Shown: positions 5,117-5,450 of the stretch, in pieces | Position numbering within the stretch: the stretch's first letter is position 1 | How the letters are laid out: every line of letters begins with the position of its first letter | Assembly: GCA_013911715.1 (NCBI GenBank) | Contig: JACEST010000141.1 | Span: 1-5,450 of the forward strand | Reading direction: 5' to 3' | DNA from: Sphingopyxis sp. | GTDB taxonomy: Bacteria > Pseudomonadota > Alphaproteobacteria > Sphingomonadales > Sphingomonadaceae | DNA: 5,450 bases | Notes under the pieces: model-generated | Seen by the model: only the letters and a program-made list of their open reading frames with translations | What the model was told of the DNA's origin: nothing | Database searches by the model: none | Program-made: the position numbers and the translations under genes

Positions 5117-5450
5117 TCACACCCTCTCCCCCACCATCATCCCCGCCGCGCGCATGAAATTGGCCAGCATGGCATGGCCATGTTCGGTGGCGATGCTTTC
5201 GGGGTGGAATTGGACGCCGTGGATCGGCAGCTCGCGGTGGCGGAAGCCCATGACCGCGCCGTCGTCGCTGGTGGCATTGACGATCAGCTCGGCGGGAATG
5301 TCGACGACCTCGAGGCTGTGATAGCGCGTCGCGGTGAAGGGGCTGGGGAGGCCGGTGAACAGCCCGCTGCCGTCATGGGCGACCTGTGAGGTCTTGCCGT
5401 GCATCAAATGGCCGCGCTGGACGATGCCGCCGAAATGCTGGCCGATGCTC
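5117..5450 (-). CDS. trpG: Anthranilate synthase glutamine amidotransferase subunit TrpG, C-terminal part
   Basis: The gene runs off the right edge; about 110 of the expected 195 or so residues are present. TrpG releases ammonia from glutamine for TrpE, which uses it to make anthranilate from chorismate. The visible part starts SIGQHFGG, the stretch that follows the catalytic cysteine motif (GVCLGHQ) of class I amidotransferases, so the cysteine lies just outside the window. It continues through HLMHGKTSQV, a signature of TrpG/PabA, TRYHSL and GVQFHPESI, which carries the His and Glu of the catalytic triad. The frame is open up to the edge, so the ATG/TTG codons near 5401-5407 are internal and not starts. 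PabA is the alternative assignment, but trpD and trpC directly downstream favour TrpG. The gene may serve both roles. Confidence 0.94.
   Translation of the reverse strand, partial: SIGQHFGGIVQRGHLMHGKTSQVAHDGSGLFTGLPSPFTATRYHSLEVVDIPAELIVNATSDDGAVMGFRHRELPIHGVQFHPESIATEHGHAMLANFMRAAGMMVGERV

Overview
The window is GC-rich and its proteins and gene order point to an alphaproteobacterium, most likely of the Sphingomonadales (Sphingopyxis/Sphingomonas-like). The order trpG-trpD-trpC-moaC-moeA-lexA facing comEC is a known alphaproteobacterial arrangement. The LexA protein and its GTTC-N7-GTTC operator are of the alphaproteobacterial type. The dispersed palindromes that read as 'PELVEG' and 'STSSG' when translated are, from recollection, typical of sphingomonad genomes.

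Layout. At the left edge, on the + strand, is the 3' end of comEC (DNA uptake), which runs 47 bp into the end of the convergent lexA. All other genes are on the minus strand, so transcription runs from right to left: trpG (C-terminal part, cut by the right edge), trpD, trpC, moaC, moeA and lexA. TrpG, TrpD and TrpC supply the glutaminase subunit and the next steps of tryptophan synthesis from chorismate. MoaC and MoeA act early and late in molybdenum cofactor synthesis. LexA is the SOS repressor. trpD/trpC share one base (TGATG) and moaC/moeA share four (ATGA), so both pairs look translationally coupled. lexA has its own promoter in the 91-bp gap after moeA, with an SOS box covering the likely -10 region, so it is probably autoregulated independently of the genes upstream.

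The unusual layer is a cluster of palindromic repeats in the trp-moa half. Two copies of one family (core CTGAGCTTGTCGAAG) lie 1.2 kb apart in opposite orientations. One sits between trpC and moaC, nested inside a second, 28-bp inverted repeat. The other lies inside trpD, where it stays in frame and adds about 36-43 residues to anthranilate phosphoribosyltransferase. A palindrome with a similar core (CTGAACTTGTTTCAG) fills the trpG-trpD gap and ends directly against the trpD ribosome binding site. No such repeat was seen in the comEC-lexA-moeA half. The in-frame expansion of trpD by a mobile palindrome is the most notable observation. No RNA gene, CRISPR array, complete insertion sequence or convincing intrinsic terminator was found.
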